Assembly (NCBI GenBank): GCA_014729675.1
Contig: WJJM01000069.1
Coordinates: forward strand, 1-44,530
From: Candidatus Woesearchaeota archaeon
GTDB lineage: Archaea; Nanobdellota; Nanobdellia; Woesearchaeales; WJKL01
Direction of reading: 5' to 3'
DNA length: 44,530 nt
A model generated the notes under the pieces. That model worked only from the letters and a program-made list of their open reading frames with translations, was not told the origin of the DNA and made no database searches. The position numbers were made by a program, and so were the translations under genes. Below are positions 7,644 through 17,273 of this stretch, piece after piece (the stretch's first letter is position 1; the number at the start of each line of letters is the position of its first letter).

Positions 7644-9037
7644 ACACTATCGAATTTATACAAAAGATAAGGAATGGAGAGATCGATCCTGCAGAGAATA
7701 TAGCAAGAGTTATGGAAGAGATATCTAAGCTAAACAAAGAATATAATCATTTTAATATGATTGCAGACGATGCTGAAAAGCAGGCAAAGAATATTAACCT
7801 TAAAGGCAGGCTGGCTGGATTGCCTGTTTCTGTAAAGGATTGCATCTGTGTAAAAGGAATGGAATCAAGAAGCGGAAGCAAGATACTTTCTGGATATAAG
7901 CCTGTTTTTGATGCTACTGCTGTGAGGAAAGTAAGAGAAGAAGGCGGAATAATCATAGGCAAGACATCACAGGACGAGTTTGGATTTGGCAGCTTCAGCT
8001 CAAATATGGGTGAGGGATTTGAGACTCCTCTGAATCCTGTAGATAAGAAAAGAGCATGCGGAGGAAGTTCAGGAGGTTCTGGAGGCATTACTGCTAAAAT
8101 TTCATTTCCACATATAAGTCTAGGAGAATCAACAGGAGGAAGCATAGCCAGTCCTGCTTCTTTTTGCGGAGTAACAGGATTATGCCCTACATACGGGAGA
8201 GTTTCAAGATATGGCCTGATAGATTATGGGAATAGTTTGGATAAGATTGGACCTATGGCAAAGAGTGTTTCAGGTGCAGCATTGATGCTTGAGATTATAG
8301 CAGGACATGATAAGAATGAATCTACAAGTTTGGATAAGCCTGTCGATGCCTATACAGATTATCTGCAGAAAGATATCAAAGGCATGAGGATCGGAGTCAT
8401 CAGAGAGGCATTTGGTGAAGGGATTGATGATGAAGTCAGTGAAAAAGTAAAAGATGCTATCAGCAGGCTGGAAGACATGGGAGCAAAGACAGAGGAAGTT
8501 TCTTTGCCTTTAACTATGAAATACGGAATTCCTGCTTATTATCTGATATCTACTTCAGAAGCTTCAACCAATCTTGCTAAATTTTGCGGGATGAGGTATG
8601 GAAAGACAGAGGAACTAGAAGATGGATTCAATAAATATTTTTCAAAAGTAAGAAGCAGCAATCTTGGAGAGGAAGCAAAAAGAAGGATAATGCTTGGGAC
8701 ATTTGCAAGGATGGCAGGCTATAGGGATGCTTATTATATCAAGGCACTAAAAGTCAGGAGCATGATAATCAAAGAGTATAAGAAAGTTTTCAAGAAATTT
8801 GACCTGCTTGCAAGCCCTACGATGCCGTCAATAGCTCCTAAATTTTCTGATATTGAAAAATTAAGCCCATTACAGCAGTATATGATGGATGTCCTGACTG
8901 TTGGGCCAAATATAGCTGGGCTGCCTCATCTTAGTGTGAATGCAGGAGAGTTAAAAGGAATGCCTGTGGGTATGATGATGGTCGGGGATCATCTTGAAGA
9001 GAAGAAACTTGTTCAGGCAGGAGGCAAGTTGGAATGA
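7640..9037 (+). CDS. gatA: Asp/Glu-tRNA amidotransferase subunit A
   Basis: The glutaminase subunit: an amidase-signature enzyme that releases ammonia from glutamine and channels it to GatB. The Ser-cisSer-Lys triad is visible as K66 (PVSVKD), S144 (GGSSGG) and S168 (GESTGGSIA). Around the nucleophile, the usual SDTGGSIR is changed: D to S at 164 and R to A at 170. At 465 residues it is slightly short at the C-terminus, ending soon after the PVGMMMVGD motif. It overlaps its neighbours by ATGA on both sides. Identity is certain; whether the two substitutions alter glutamine use is open. Confidence 0.93.
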   Translation: MNTIEFIQKIRNGEIDPAENIARVMEEISKLNKEYNHFNMIADDAEKQAKNINLKGRLAGLPVSVKDCICVKGMESRSGSKILSGYKPVFDATAVRKVREEGGIIIGKTSQDEFGFGSFSSNMGEGFETPLNPVDKKRACGGSSGGSGGITAKISFPHISLGESTGGSIASPASFCGVTGLCPTYGRVSRYGLIDYGNSLDKIGPMAKSVSGAALMLEIIAGHDKNESTSLDKPVDAYTDYLQKDIKGMRIGVIREAFGEGIDDEVSEKVKDAISRLEDMGAKTEEVSLPLTMKYGIPAYYLISTSEASTNLAKFCGMRYGKTEELEDGFNKYFSKVRSSNLGEEAKRRIMLGTFARMAGYRDAYYIKALKVRSMIIKEYKKVFKKFDLLASPTMPSIAPKFSDIEKLSPLQQYMMDVLTVGPNIAGLPHLSVNAGELKGMPVGMMMVGDHLEEKKLVQAGGKLE

Positions 9038-9249
9038 ATTATGAAAAATATCTTCTATTGAACGGAAAGAAGATAGTCATGTTTTTAGGAGCATTTATAC
9101 TTGCTGTATTGATACATAACTTTTTTTATGCTATCACAGGAATTGAGGAAGCTGTCTTCTTTTTGCTGGCTGTTGTTGTTATTCCGTTGTATCTCATAAT
9201 TTCGATATTATATACTATATTTCATCATGTCAAAAGGAGGAAGAGATGA
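9034..9249 (+). CDS. small two-TM membrane protein between gatA and gatB
   Basis: A 71-residue protein with two hydrophobic segments (about 15-33 and 39-62) and a basic C-terminal tail HHVKRRKR, predicting both ends inside. It overlaps gatA and gatB by four bases each (ATGA), so it is translated in step with them. A strong Shine-Dalgarno-like AAAGGAGG lies inside its 3' end (about 9233-9240) and serves gatB. No family recognised. A membrane protein inside a gat operon is unusual. Confidence 0.72.
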   Translation: MNYEKYLLLNGKKIVMFLGAFILAVLIHNFFYAITGIEEAVFFLLAVVVIPLYLIISILYTIFHHVKRRKR

Positions 9250-10664
9250 CTGGGAAAAAATTTACATCAGATGTTGTTATAGGGCTGGAGATACATGCTG
9301 AATTAGATACTGATACAAAGCTTTTTTGCGGCTGCAGCAGAAAGGCTGAGGAAGATGAAGAGCCCAACACAAGGACATGTGAAGTTTGTTTAGGGCATCC
9401 GGGATCAAAGCCTGTTGTAAACAAGAAATCTGTTGAGTTTGCCCTGAAGCTATGCTTGGCTTTGGGCTGCAGGATAAATCTTGAACTTATATTCTCAAGA
9501 AAATCATATTTCTATCCTGATATGGCAAAGAACTATCAGATAAGCCAGTATGAGATCCCTTTGGGAGAAAAAGGAGAACTGGCTATATCAACAGGAAAGC
9601 CTATAGGGATAACAAGAGTACATATGGAAGAGGACCCTGCTGCGCTTATCCATCCTGCAGGGATGAGGGAAAGCAGCTATGTTCTTGTTGACTACAACAG
9701 AAGCGGGGACCCCTTGGTTGAGATCGTTACTGAACCTGATCTTGCAAGTGCTGAAGAAGCAAGAGACTTTATGAAACAGCTGATCTCTGTTCTTGAATAT
9801 CTTGAGATATTTGATATTGATACAGGGATAATCAAGGCTGATGCAAATATATCTATCAAAGATACAAGATATACAAGGGTAGAGATCAAGAATATCACAG
9901 GGTTCAAAGAGATCGAGAGGGCATTGAAGTATGAGATCGCAAGACAGAAGGAGTTCAAAGACGAGATAGTGCAGGAAACAAGAGCATGGGATTCAGAGAA
10001 AGCGATGACATTTTCTTTAAGGAAGAAAGAGGTTGAAGAAGAATATGGATATATCATAGATCCTGATCTGACTATCACAGAAATTACTAAAGACTGGATA
10101 GAGAGCCTTAAGAAAGATATGCCTGAGCTGGCCCAGCAAAAAACAGAGAAATTTTCTAAAGAATACAAGCTGGATGTTCAGGATGCGCAGATACTTGCTG
10201 CTGACAGGCTCCTGGCTGAGCTGTTTGAGAAGGTAGCTGAAGAAGTTGATCCTGTTCTGGCAGCAAGATGGTTAAGGCGGGAACTGATGAGGGTGCTGCA
10301 TTATAACAATCAAGAAGTCAGGGATCTGGTTGCAGATGAGAAGCACATTATAGAATTGCTGAAGATGGTAGAAGAGAATGAGATCACCGATGCCACTGCA
10401 AAAGAGATCTTAGAGAAGCTTGTAGAAAATCCTTTTTCTCCAAAGCAGTATGTTGCAAAGACAGGAGCCAGGAAGATAGCGGATACAAAACAGCTAGAGA
10501 GGTTCTGCGAAGAGGCTATCTCTGAAAATCCAAAGGCTGTCGAGGATTTTAAGGCCGGGGAAGAAAAGGCGATACAGTTTATAGTTGGACAGGTTATGAG
10601 GAAAAGCAAAGGCCAGGCTGATCCAAAAAAAGTAAATGAGATAATAAAAGAAAAGATCAGATGA
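9246..10664 (+). CDS. gatB: Asp/Glu-tRNA amidotransferase subunit B
   Basis: The kinase/transamidase subunit that activates Asp- or Glu-tRNA and receives ammonia from GatA. The 472-residue product begins with DVVIGLEIHAEL, has the zinc-binding cysteines (FCGC and CEVC, about residues 27-59), GHPGSKPVVN, and the catalytic DYNRSGDPLVEIVTEPDL region (about 153-170). The C-terminal helical plus YqeY-like tail (about 330-472) binds tRNA. It starts in an ATGA overlap behind the membrane protein, with GGAGG 8 bases upstream. The class is GatB, not the archaeal GatE. Confidence 0.95.
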   Translation: MTGKKFTSDVVIGLEIHAELDTDTKLFCGCSRKAEEDEEPNTRTCEVCLGHPGSKPVVNKKSVEFALKLCLALGCRINLELIFSRKSYFYPDMAKNYQISQYEIPLGEKGELAISTGKPIGITRVHMEEDPAALIHPAGMRESSYVLVDYNRSGDPLVEIVTEPDLASAEEARDFMKQLISVLEYLEIFDIDTGIIKADANISIKDTRYTRVEIKNITGFKEIERALKYEIARQKEFKDEIVQETRAWDSEKAMTFSLRKKEVEEEYGYIIDPDLTITEITKDWIESLKKDMPELAQQKTEKFSKEYKLDVQDAQILAADRLLAELFEKVAEEVDPVLAARWLRRELMRVLHYNNQEVRDLVADEKHIIELLKMVEENEITDATAKEILEKLVENPFSPKQYVAKTGARKIADTKQLERFCEEAISENPKAVEDFKAGEEKAIQFIVGQVMRKSKGQADPKKVNEIIKEKIR

Positions 10665-11081
10665 TCAGGCTGTTTTTTTAAGTTGAGATTGATTGATATT
10701 TTCTAATTCCAAAGCTCTTTTTTCAAGGACCAATATATACTTATTCAATGGTTCTATAGATGAGGTTTCGTCAAGATCCTGGATAAGCTTGTTTTTTATA
10801 TAATAAGAGATATCTATCATATGAGATGGAATGTTCTTTTCTTCAACCATTACTCCCTGGATGCGCATTATCTTCTTGTATAATCTTAGATATAACTGCA
10901 GCTTTGCGATAAGAAATTTAAGTTCCTTGTCAAGGCTTTTTTTTATCTTTATCAGCTTATTTATTTCAGGGCGCTCAAGACTTTCCATGGTGGAAGATAT
11001 CTTCCTAAGAAATTCTTTGTTTTCAGTTAATATCCTTTTAATTTCTTCTACATTTAACACTATCTCTTCTTTTAAGGTCAT
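10665..11081 (-). CDS. coiled-coil hypothetical protein (138 aa)
   Basis: An entirely helical, charged protein with heptad-like leucine and isoleucine spacing (INKLIKIKKSLDKELKFLIAK) and no membrane segment or known motif. Its stop abuts the converging gatB stop with no gap. It resembles in style the helical protein at 11392-11844; both may belong to a DPANN-specific helical-bundle family. Function unknown. Confidence 0.65.
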   Translation of the reverse strand: MTLKEEIVLNVEEIKRILTENKEFLRKISSTMESLERPEINKLIKIKKSLDKELKFLIAKLQLYLRLYKKIMRIQGVMVEEKNIPSHMIDISYYIKNKLIQDLDETSSIEPLNKYILVLEKRALELENINQSQLKKTA

Positions 11082-11116
11082 AGGTATATCAAGCCAGAAT
11101 AACTATTTAAATCTTT

Positions 11117-11395
11117 TCAATATCTTATAGAAAAAGTTGTGAATTCTCCTGTAGCTTCCTGAGTCTCTGAATCAACATCTGAAACCTCTGCTGAAGAAGG
11201 GCCTTTGAGGCACCAGGATTTAAATTCATCTAGTCTTGATTTTTCTCCTTCTGCTACTGTCTCTACTGTACCGTCTGGATCATTTCTTACCCAGCCTGTA
11301 AGGCCAAGAGAGATAGCTTTCTTTTTGGCATTTGCCCTGAAGAAAACTCCCTGAACATTTCCTTTGATAATCAGATGGATCCTTTTTTTCATCAT
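11117..11395 (-). CDS. acylphosphatase
   Basis: A 92-residue acylphosphatase that hydrolyses carboxyl-phosphate bonds in small metabolites. The catalytic arginine is in GNVQGVFFRANA (about residues 12-23) and the catalytic asparagine in TGWVRNDPDGTVE (about 33-45). Full length and complete. It is translated from an ATGA overlap with the upstream helical gene (11392-11395), so the two form an operon. Confidence 0.93.
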   Translation of the reverse strand: MMKKRIHLIIKGNVQGVFFRANAKKKAISLGLTGWVRNDPDGTVETVAEGEKSRLDEFKSWCLKGPSSAEVSDVDSETQEATGEFTTFSIRY

Positions 11396-11844
11396 GCAGC
11401 TTTATTATTTTTTTCTTTTTTTGAGGTTTTGATCCTGTTCAGGACAACAGTCAGCGCATCTGCAAGATTTTTTAAGCTGTCTAATAGATTTAATCTTATC
11501 GTGGAAATATCTCCATATTTCATTCTTGCTTTTCCAGGATCAGAGATTACACTATCTGATATCGCAAACATATTTATGGTATGGACTGAAGCTTCCCTTA
11601 GAAGGTGTATATTTCTCCATTTGATTGAGCGGTAAAATGCTTTTTTAAGCCCGCTACAAAAATTCTTTATATGGCCTATTTCTGCAGGAGTTTTTTCCAG
11701 AAGGTCTTTTAGATTATCGATATATCTTATCAATATGCTGATATCTATTGCCCTTATCTTTTTTTCTTCTATATGTTTATTTATCTCTATGATTGTAGAT
11801 CTTATGTGCCTTATCTCCAGTCCTTTTTTCAAAGTCTCAAACAT
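11392..11844 (-). CDS. helical hypothetical protein, operon with acylphosphatase
   Basis: A 150-residue, mainly helical protein with alternating charged and hydrophobic residues and a basic C-terminus (TSKKEKNNKAA). No known motif, no membrane segment. It overlaps the acylphosphatase start by four bases. The TATA-like stretch in the AT-rich region just upstream (about 11866-11884) is its likely promoter. The arrangement suggests a shared job, but nothing in the sequence names it. Confidence 0.65.
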   Translation of the reverse strand: MFETLKKGLEIRHIRSTIIEINKHIEEKKIRAIDISILIRYIDNLKDLLEKTPAEIGHIKNFCSGLKKAFYRSIKWRNIHLLREASVHTINMFAISDSVISDPGKARMKYGDISTIRLNLLDSLKNLADALTVVLNRIKTSKKEKNNKAA

Positions 11845-11902
11845 AATTGCCTCTTTTTAGTTAATCTATAATTTAAGTATATAAATATCTTTCTTTTTAG
11901 AA

Positions 11903-13138
11903 TCAGAATTCAATTATCCTGTCAAGTTCCTGCTTTATTCTGGTCTCGTAGGATTTGTTTGTCTCGCCTTCCTGTTTTTCAAAGGAAAGGGCGTGCATTA
12001 GCTGTTTTGTCTTTGCCTCTTCTGTTTCAGGACCCCAGTCAGAAACTTTTATCTCCTGAAGATGTTCTTTTATTAGCTTGTTTTCTGTATCTTCTGAAGA
12101 AGCAGTGCTTATGTTAATCTCTTCAAACTCTTTTGTCTTTAACCCTGCTGTGTTCTTCATCACAAAATAAGCTGATTTATTGTATAGGATATCAAATATC
12201 TCTTTAAAGTCTATATCTGATGGCTTTCCTGATTCAAGGATGCCTTCCAGACGGATGGTAACTACTGTATTGTTGAATTCTATGTTTTCTATGCTTTGTT
12301 TTATCTCTGCTTCTATCTCGGTAGGTGTCTTTTTATCCCCATCTATCTTTATCTTGTGGATATTGAATATCTGGATAGGGTGATGGGTTATTGATGTCCT
12401 GTATCCTTCATCAGTCTGCTCTACTTCTGCAATATAAAAACCACCTCTTTCAAGGTCTTCAATTTCCTTAAAGTTATTTGGGAACAATGGGCCAGGATAA
12501 GCTATCAGTCCGAAATTTTCCTCTTCTCTACTGAAGACAAAATGAGGATGACCGCCCGCATAATAGTTGAATTTTTTGGGAAGCAAAGAAAGAGGATGGG
12601 AATCCATCTTTTCCATAGAAGAGGGTTTGAATTCTGTCAGGGCAGAGTGGAAAAGAAATATCTTGTAGCCTGGCTCTTTTTCCAGCTCTTCTCTTGAAAG
12701 GGCTTCATAATATTCTTTTTCAAGGCTGCCTTTTTTTCCTACCATGCCTGTAAGTTTTGTTCCTGTCTTCTTGTCTATAGTAAACTTAAGCTTTAGATTA
12801 TTTTCATCCTGCTCTGCTTTTGCAACATTTATGACAAGGCCAGCTTTTGCAAGAACATCTATCATTGTTTTTCCTGATGCTGAAAAATCATGGGAGCCAG
12901 GGATTATATATACAGGGATGTTATTGTCCTTAAGATGCCTTAGCTTTTGTACAGCTGATTTAAGTCTATCAACTGGCGGAAGGGCTGTATTAAAAAGGTC
13001 TCCTGCAATGATCATAAAATTTACATTTTCAGATATGCTCTTGTCTACTGCCTTTTCAAATGCCTTTACAGAAGCATCAGTAAGTTTTGGATCTCTCCAG
13101 CCACCTATATGGCAATCAGCTATGTGTGCAAATTTCAT
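11903..13138 (-). CDS. Mre11/SbcD-like DNA repair nuclease
   Basis: A calcineurin-type phosphoesterase of the Mre11 family: metal-dependent nuclease for processing DNA double-strand ends, normally with Rad50 and, in archaea, with HerA-NurA. Motifs: D8 and H10 in IADCHIGG, D47 in AGDLFN, HDF at 83-85, a histidine in FHSALTEF, and GGHPHF. Motif III reads PGSHD instead of the usual GNHD, so the metal-binding asparagine is serine (S82). The C-terminal 150 residues form a capping/Rad50-binding-like region. HerA lies 2.6 kb away on the same strand; no Rad50 or NurA is in the window. Confidence 0.85.
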   Translation of the reverse strand: MKFAHIADCHIGGWRDPKLTDASVKAFEKAVDKSISENVNFMIIAGDLFNTALPPVDRLKSAVQKLRHLKDNNIPVYIIPGSHDFSASGKTMIDVLAKAGLVINVAKAEQDENNLKLKFTIDKKTGTKLTGMVGKKGSLEKEYYEALSREELEKEPGYKIFLFHSALTEFKPSSMEKMDSHPLSLLPKKFNYYAGGHPHFVFSREEENFGLIAYPGPLFPNNFKEIEDLERGGFYIAEVEQTDEGYRTSITHHPIQIFNIHKIKIDGDKKTPTEIEAEIKQSIENIEFNNTVVTIRLEGILESGKPSDIDFKEIFDILYNKSAYFVMKNTAGLKTKEFEEINISTASSEDTENKLIKEHLQEIKVSDWGPETEEAKTKQLMHALSFEKQEGETNKSYETRIKQELDRIIEF

Positions 13139-13184
13139 GGGTTCAAAGAAGATGCATTAGTTTTTAAATCTATTTGCTTTTGCT

Positions 13185-13535
13185 TTATATATAGAATTTA
13201 TCTTTGTTTGTAATCGTTATGCCCTCGGATTCATATTTCTCTATCTTTTCCTGTATGGTATGAATAGCTTTTTTTGCATCTTTTTCAGATATATCCAAAG
13301 TTGTTCCAGTCAATTCAGCCAACTTTTTAAGATATTGCGGATTAGAAATTTCTGGGTTTGAGCCAACCATTATAGGGCCATAACAATATTTTCCCTCATA
13401 ATCCTCCAGCAAAGGGGAATTGATATGAACCTCCAGCATTCCATGCTCTTTTTTTGCAAATACTGATAATTCTGTCTTTTCTATCTTTTTGCCTGTTGAA
13501 TTCTCTATTTTTCTGATTTCGTCTACAAGCCCCAT
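13185..13535 (-). CDS. hypothetical protein (116 aa)
   Basis: A soluble alpha/beta-looking protein: an N-terminal charged helix, strands around LSVFAKKEHGMLEVHIN, a YGPIMVGSNPEISNP loop, then two helices. Not recognised. It sits between mre11 and a GGDEF gene on the same strand, with its own spacer of about 46 bases to mre11. Could be single-gene or the first gene of an mre11 transcript. Confidence 0.6.
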   Translation of the reverse strand: MGLVDEIRKIENSTGKKIEKTELSVFAKKEHGMLEVHINSPLLEDYEGKYCYGPIMVGSNPEISNPQYLKKLAELTGTTLDISEKDAKKAIHTIQEKIEKYESEGITITNKDKFYI

Positions 13536-13593
13536 CTCATATGGAGAGAAATGATGCTGCTTTTTAAAGCTTATGTTTTTAATTACTTATAAG

Positions 13594-15012
13594 TCACGAA
13601 ATTACTTTATTTTTTCCATCTAATTTTGCTTTATAAAGGTTTTTATCTGCTTCTTTTATAAGTTCCTCTTTGGAGGATTCTCCGTCATAACTGGCTACAC
13701 CCAAACTTATAGTAACCTGTCTTTTATCAGGCAGATCAAAATTAAAATTTTGGACTGTCTTTCTTAATTCTTCTGCAATATCTACAGCTCCATCAAGGCC
13801 TGTCCTAGGCATTATTATCACAAATTCTTCGCCCCCATACCTGCAGGCTATATCACTGCCTCTTATTATAGATCTTATCAGTCCTGCTATGTTTGAAAGA
13901 ACATTGTCTCCTGTCGGATGGCCAAAGGTATCGTTTATAGATTTAAAATTATCTATGTCTATCATCATAATAGAGAACCTGTTTGCCTTGCCATGGGAAG
14001 CAAGTATGAGATTATCCAGCTGCGCATCCATCAGGCCTCTTGTAAATAGGCCAGTCAGGGGATCTTTTATAGACCTCTTTCTTATCTTTCCTACTATCTC
14101 CCTAGCTAAAGATTCATATCTATCCAGATGAGGGATTGCACTTTCTTCTATCATAAGCCTATCTGATTTCAAGGCAGTTACATATTCAAGAATCTCAAAA
14201 GTATCACTCATGGTGTATATATCCTTTTTAATATCATTTAATTTGATAATATTCCTGCCTTTTTTTTGTTTAAGCCTTTGGAATGTCTTTAATCCGCTTA
14301 TCTCTTCTCCGATCAGACCCATCAAAGGCTTATAGATATCGTTTTTTTCTGTCCTTAGATGTTTCTTTATGTTTGTAACCAAGATCCTTAGCCTATTTTC
14401 TATATCTTCAAGTTTCTCTGTTTTTTCATTTGTTGAAATATCGCTCTGATAGACTTTTATTATGTTGTCAAGAAGTTCATATTCATAAGATATAAGATTG
14501 TATAAAGAATTCTTGAACTCGTGCAGTTTTTCTATCAATGCAAATATATTTTCATTTATGCTCATCCCGCCTTCCCGGATCTCTTTTTTAAGATTTCTTA
14601 ATTTTCTGTTTATCTTTTTTTCAGCTATTGTTTTTTCTCCTTTAACTATCTGGCTGTTCTCCAGCAGCTGGTTATGGGCATTTATCAGGAAGTTCTTTAT
14701 GTTTATAAGATCCTGTCTTTTTCTCCTTTCATGCATTATGATCTTTTCTTCTTCAGGCGTATCTTCCTTAAAGATATTATATCGCTCAAGAATCTCGCTT
14801 TTCAATGCTTTTATGTTTCCATTTATCTCTTCAAAGGCACTGTCTGCTTTTTTATCCCCTGATTCAAGTATCTTCCTTAATCTTTTAATCCGCCTGACAA
14901 TCTTATAGACATAACGCTCATGTCTGTACAGGTCATCTATCCTGTCCTGAAAGCTTTTTAACAGCTCTTTTTCAGATTCTGTGAGACTTTCTAATTCTTC
15001 TTTTTTAGGCAT
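13594..15012 (-). CDS. coiled-coil protein with C-terminal GGDEF domain
   Basis: A putative diguanylate cyclase. Residues 1-300 are long charged helices, probably a coiled-coil or signal-transmission region, with no membrane segment. The GGDEF domain (about 312-472) is intact: DPLTGLFTRG, metal aspartates in MMIDIDNFKSIND, the active-site GGEEF at 393-397, and the terminal YKAKLDGKNKV. An RxxD inhibitory site (RGSD, 384-387) lies five residues before GGEEF, as in product-inhibited bacterial enzymes. This is one of four GGDEF proteins in 13 kb. The domain call is firm; c-di-GMP synthesis in this organism is inferred. Confidence 0.88.
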   Translation of the reverse strand: MPKKEELESLTESEKELLKSFQDRIDDLYRHERYVYKIVRRIKRLRKILESGDKKADSAFEEINGNIKALKSEILERYNIFKEDTPEEEKIIMHERRKRQDLINIKNFLINAHNQLLENSQIVKGEKTIAEKKINRKLRNLKKEIREGGMSINENIFALIEKLHEFKNSLYNLISYEYELLDNIIKVYQSDISTNEKTEKLEDIENRLRILVTNIKKHLRTEKNDIYKPLMGLIGEEISGLKTFQRLKQKKGRNIIKLNDIKKDIYTMSDTFEILEYVTALKSDRLMIEESAIPHLDRYESLAREIVGKIRKRSIKDPLTGLFTRGLMDAQLDNLILASHGKANRFSIMMIDIDNFKSINDTFGHPTGDNVLSNIAGLIRSIIRGSDIACRYGGEEFVIIMPRTGLDGAVDIAEELRKTVQNFNFDLPDKRQVTISLGVASYDGESSKEELIKEADKNLYKAKLDGKNKVIS

Positions 15013-15047
15013 ATTTTATCACTATATCTTGATTGATTTATATCTTT

Positions 15048-15635
15048 TTATCTTTCTCTTATAGAGATCGGGATGAAAAATTGTATCAGCTTGAATATCA
15101 CGAATAAAATGGCAAATAATGCCACAGATGCAGCAAGTGTTCCCCAGTCAAAAGGTATGTTAGTATATACAAGTACAATGGTCACGTAAGCTATAACTTT
15201 TATAGGGATAGATGAGGAGAGCATGAAAGCTATGCTTTTTGGAAGGAAATGGAAAAAGTCTGCTATTAATAGCCATAAGGAACCAAGTGCTAAAAAAAGT
15301 ATGAGAATAGTCTTAGTAGTATGGGTTAGAAGTATATTTAGGATATTTGGGTCTATAGTATGTTCCCAAAGGTGCCTGAAGAGATCCATGGCAACAAAGA
15401 TAAGGATCATGCTATTGCCGACTGCAGTGTTCCAGCCAAGCTCCTCTTCCTTGTATCTTCCGAAATATAATTCCATCAGGACAAGGGTTGCTGCTAATGG
15501 TATGACTATCCATAGAAGTTCGCTGTGATCTACTGGTGCTCTTATAAGTTCTACAAGCCTTGAGAGCGTGAGGTCAGCTATCTTTGCTGCAGGAGTAGCC
15601 TGCATTGTTGTATTTGTTAGGTTTACTGCCACCAT
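15048..15635 (-). CDS. multi-pass membrane protein
   Basis: A 195-residue protein with about five hydrophobic segments (roughly 42-60, 70-86, 105-126, 134-157 and 165-190) and a polar N-terminus of about 35 residues. It has no transporter or enzyme motif that I recognise. It lies just downstream of herA and 35 bases before the GGDEF gene on the same strand. Function unknown. Confidence 0.65.
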   Translation of the reverse strand: MVAVNLTNTTMQATPAAKIADLTLSRLVELIRAPVDHSELLWIVIPLAATLVLMELYFGRYKEEELGWNTAVGNSMILIFVAMDLFRHLWEHTIDPNILNILLTHTTKTILILFLALGSLWLLIADFFHFLPKSIAFMLSSSIPIKVIAYVTIVLVYTNIPFDWGTLAASVALFAILFVIFKLIQFFIPISIRER

Positions 15636-15695
15636 CTTTTTAACATTAAGCTCTTTTTATGTTGTTTTCTTTTAGAAGCTTATAAAATTTATGGT

Positions 15696-17204
15696 TCAGC
15701 TTAAGTCCATACCTGAGAAATCTTTTTTAGAGGTATCTTGTTCTTTGATGTCTTTTTTTATGAATTCATCAAAAAATGGGATGGATACTGGAACAGCAAA
15801 CTTAGCAAAGTTTGAGGAGATTATGGCTTCTCCTTTGTCAAGAGAAGCTATATTTCTGTCGTCATCTGAAAGATCCTGGGCTGCAGATTCTATTATAGCC
15901 TGTCTTTCAGGTTTCATCTCAACTCCAAGGATTATCTTTGTGTTCATGTTGGCCAGGACCTCTCTTGGTATCAAAGATGGAAGCTGTGTTATAGCTATCA
16001 GGCCTACTTTGAATTTCCTTCCTTCTCTTGCTATAGAAGCAAATACATTGCTGCCTTTTTCAAGTACTTCTTTTCCAAGGACTCTTGGGGCTTCTTCTAA
16101 GACTATGGAGATGACAGGTTTTGAATCATTATTTTTCATCTGTTTGTATTGGTTAAATATAGAATGAGCTATAAGGCTGCCAATTAGGAGCTCTACTGTG
16201 CCTGAGAAAGAGGATGTGTCTGTTATAACAGTATTTCCCTGCCGAAGATCAGAGCAGATATCTGAAACTGTGGATTCTCCTGCCTGAAACGAGAAAATGC
16301 TTTTGCAGCTTATCTGATTGTTTGCGAATTCAAGACCTAGAAGATGAAGCAGCCTTCTTCTTACTACAGCTATAGTGTCTTCCCTGAAAGAGACATTTCC
16401 CTGAAGAGGTTTTTCAAGCAGTATAGACTCTATCCATTTTTCTCCAAATTGTTTATAATATATTCCAAGGGCCTGCATCTGAGGGTCTGAAAAATTTACA
16501 ACCCCTTCGAAATGATACGGCTTTATAGATTTAAGGTTTATCTTCAGGCTTCTTGCTCCTGGCTCATCTTTTGAAGTATAATAGACAAGATTCTCGCTTT
16601 CTTTTTTCTTCAGTTTTTCATGATATTCATCATGGGGATCCAGTACTAGGATGCCGCAGTAGTCTTTATCTAAAGAATCCCAAAGAAGGTTGGACATCAA
16701 CACTGATTTTCCTCTTCCGGTTGTTCCGGGGATGAGGATATGGTGAGAAAGTACTTTTTCTCCGGGAAGAGATATAGGAACATCCATCGTCTTTGAGCCA
16801 GATCTTAAGTTACCTACAAAAAAATTGTTGGAGGATGATCTTAGAAATTTTAGATCCTCTTCTTTTATCTCTCTTACTGTTGAAAAGAACTTGGGCAGTT
16901 TCTTGCATATCTTTGTCTTATCGGGAGAAAGGTCTATCATGGGCTTGAGAAAAGCAAGCGTATAGTTTCTTAGATGAGGGTCCATCATCTCGAGATCATT
17001 TTCCTCTTCCAGCTTCAGTCCTGATACAAGCTGAAGATTCTTATCAGAAAGCTGGGAACCATATTGAAGATCAAAAACCTGCGTTAGGATTTTTGAACTG
17101 TCATTTTCTGCAATAAGAAGCTCACCAAGCTCAATATCTTTGCTGGATTTCTGTCTTACGATTATGCGCCCATATTCTCCAGAAATAACCTTTCCTTTTT
17201 CCAT
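15696..17204 (-). CDS. HerA/VirB4-like ATPase
   Basis: A RecA-like FtsK/HerA-superfamily DNA translocase. HerA works with NurA and Mre11-Rad50 in archaeal end resection. The 502-residue protein has a Walker A GTTGRGKS at 160-167, the HerA-type LDPHDEYH (188-195), a Walker B region [10 protein letters not shown] (364-373), and a C-terminal [10 protein letters not shown] sensor/arginine-finger region. The N-terminal 100 residues look like the small beta-barrel HAS domain. The C-terminus ends in a charged tail. Neighbouring Mre11 on the same strand fits a shared role. A VirB4-like translocase with another substrate cannot be excluded. Confidence 0.85.
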   Translation of the reverse strand: MEKGKVISGEYGRIIVRQKSSKDIELGELLIAENDSSKILTQVFDLQYGSQLSDKNLQLVSGLKLEEENDLEMMDPHLRNYTLAFLKPMIDLSPDKTKICKKLPKFFSTVREIKEEDLKFLRSSSNNFFVGNLRSGSKTMDVPISLPGEKVLSHHILIPGTTGRGKSVLMSNLLWDSLDKDYCGILVLDPHDEYHEKLKKKESENLVYYTSKDEPGARSLKINLKSIKPYHFEGVVNFSDPQMQALGIYYKQFGEKWIESILLEKPLQGNVSFREDTIAVVRRRLLHLLGLEFANNQISCKSIFSFQAGESTVSDICSDLRQGNTVITDTSSFSGTVELLIGSLIAHSIFNQYKQMKNNDSKPVISIVLEEAPRVLGKEVLEKGSNVFASIAREGRKFKVGLIAITQLPSLIPREVLANMNTKIILGVEMKPERQAIIESAAQDLSDDDRNIASLDKGEAIISSNFAKFAVPVSIPFFDEFIKKDIKEQDTSKKDFSGMDLS

Positions 17205-17273
17205 AGAGACAAAGATTCTTTTTTGTTTTATAAATATTTATATGGTCGATTATAAACAATGAAAATTATCTGA

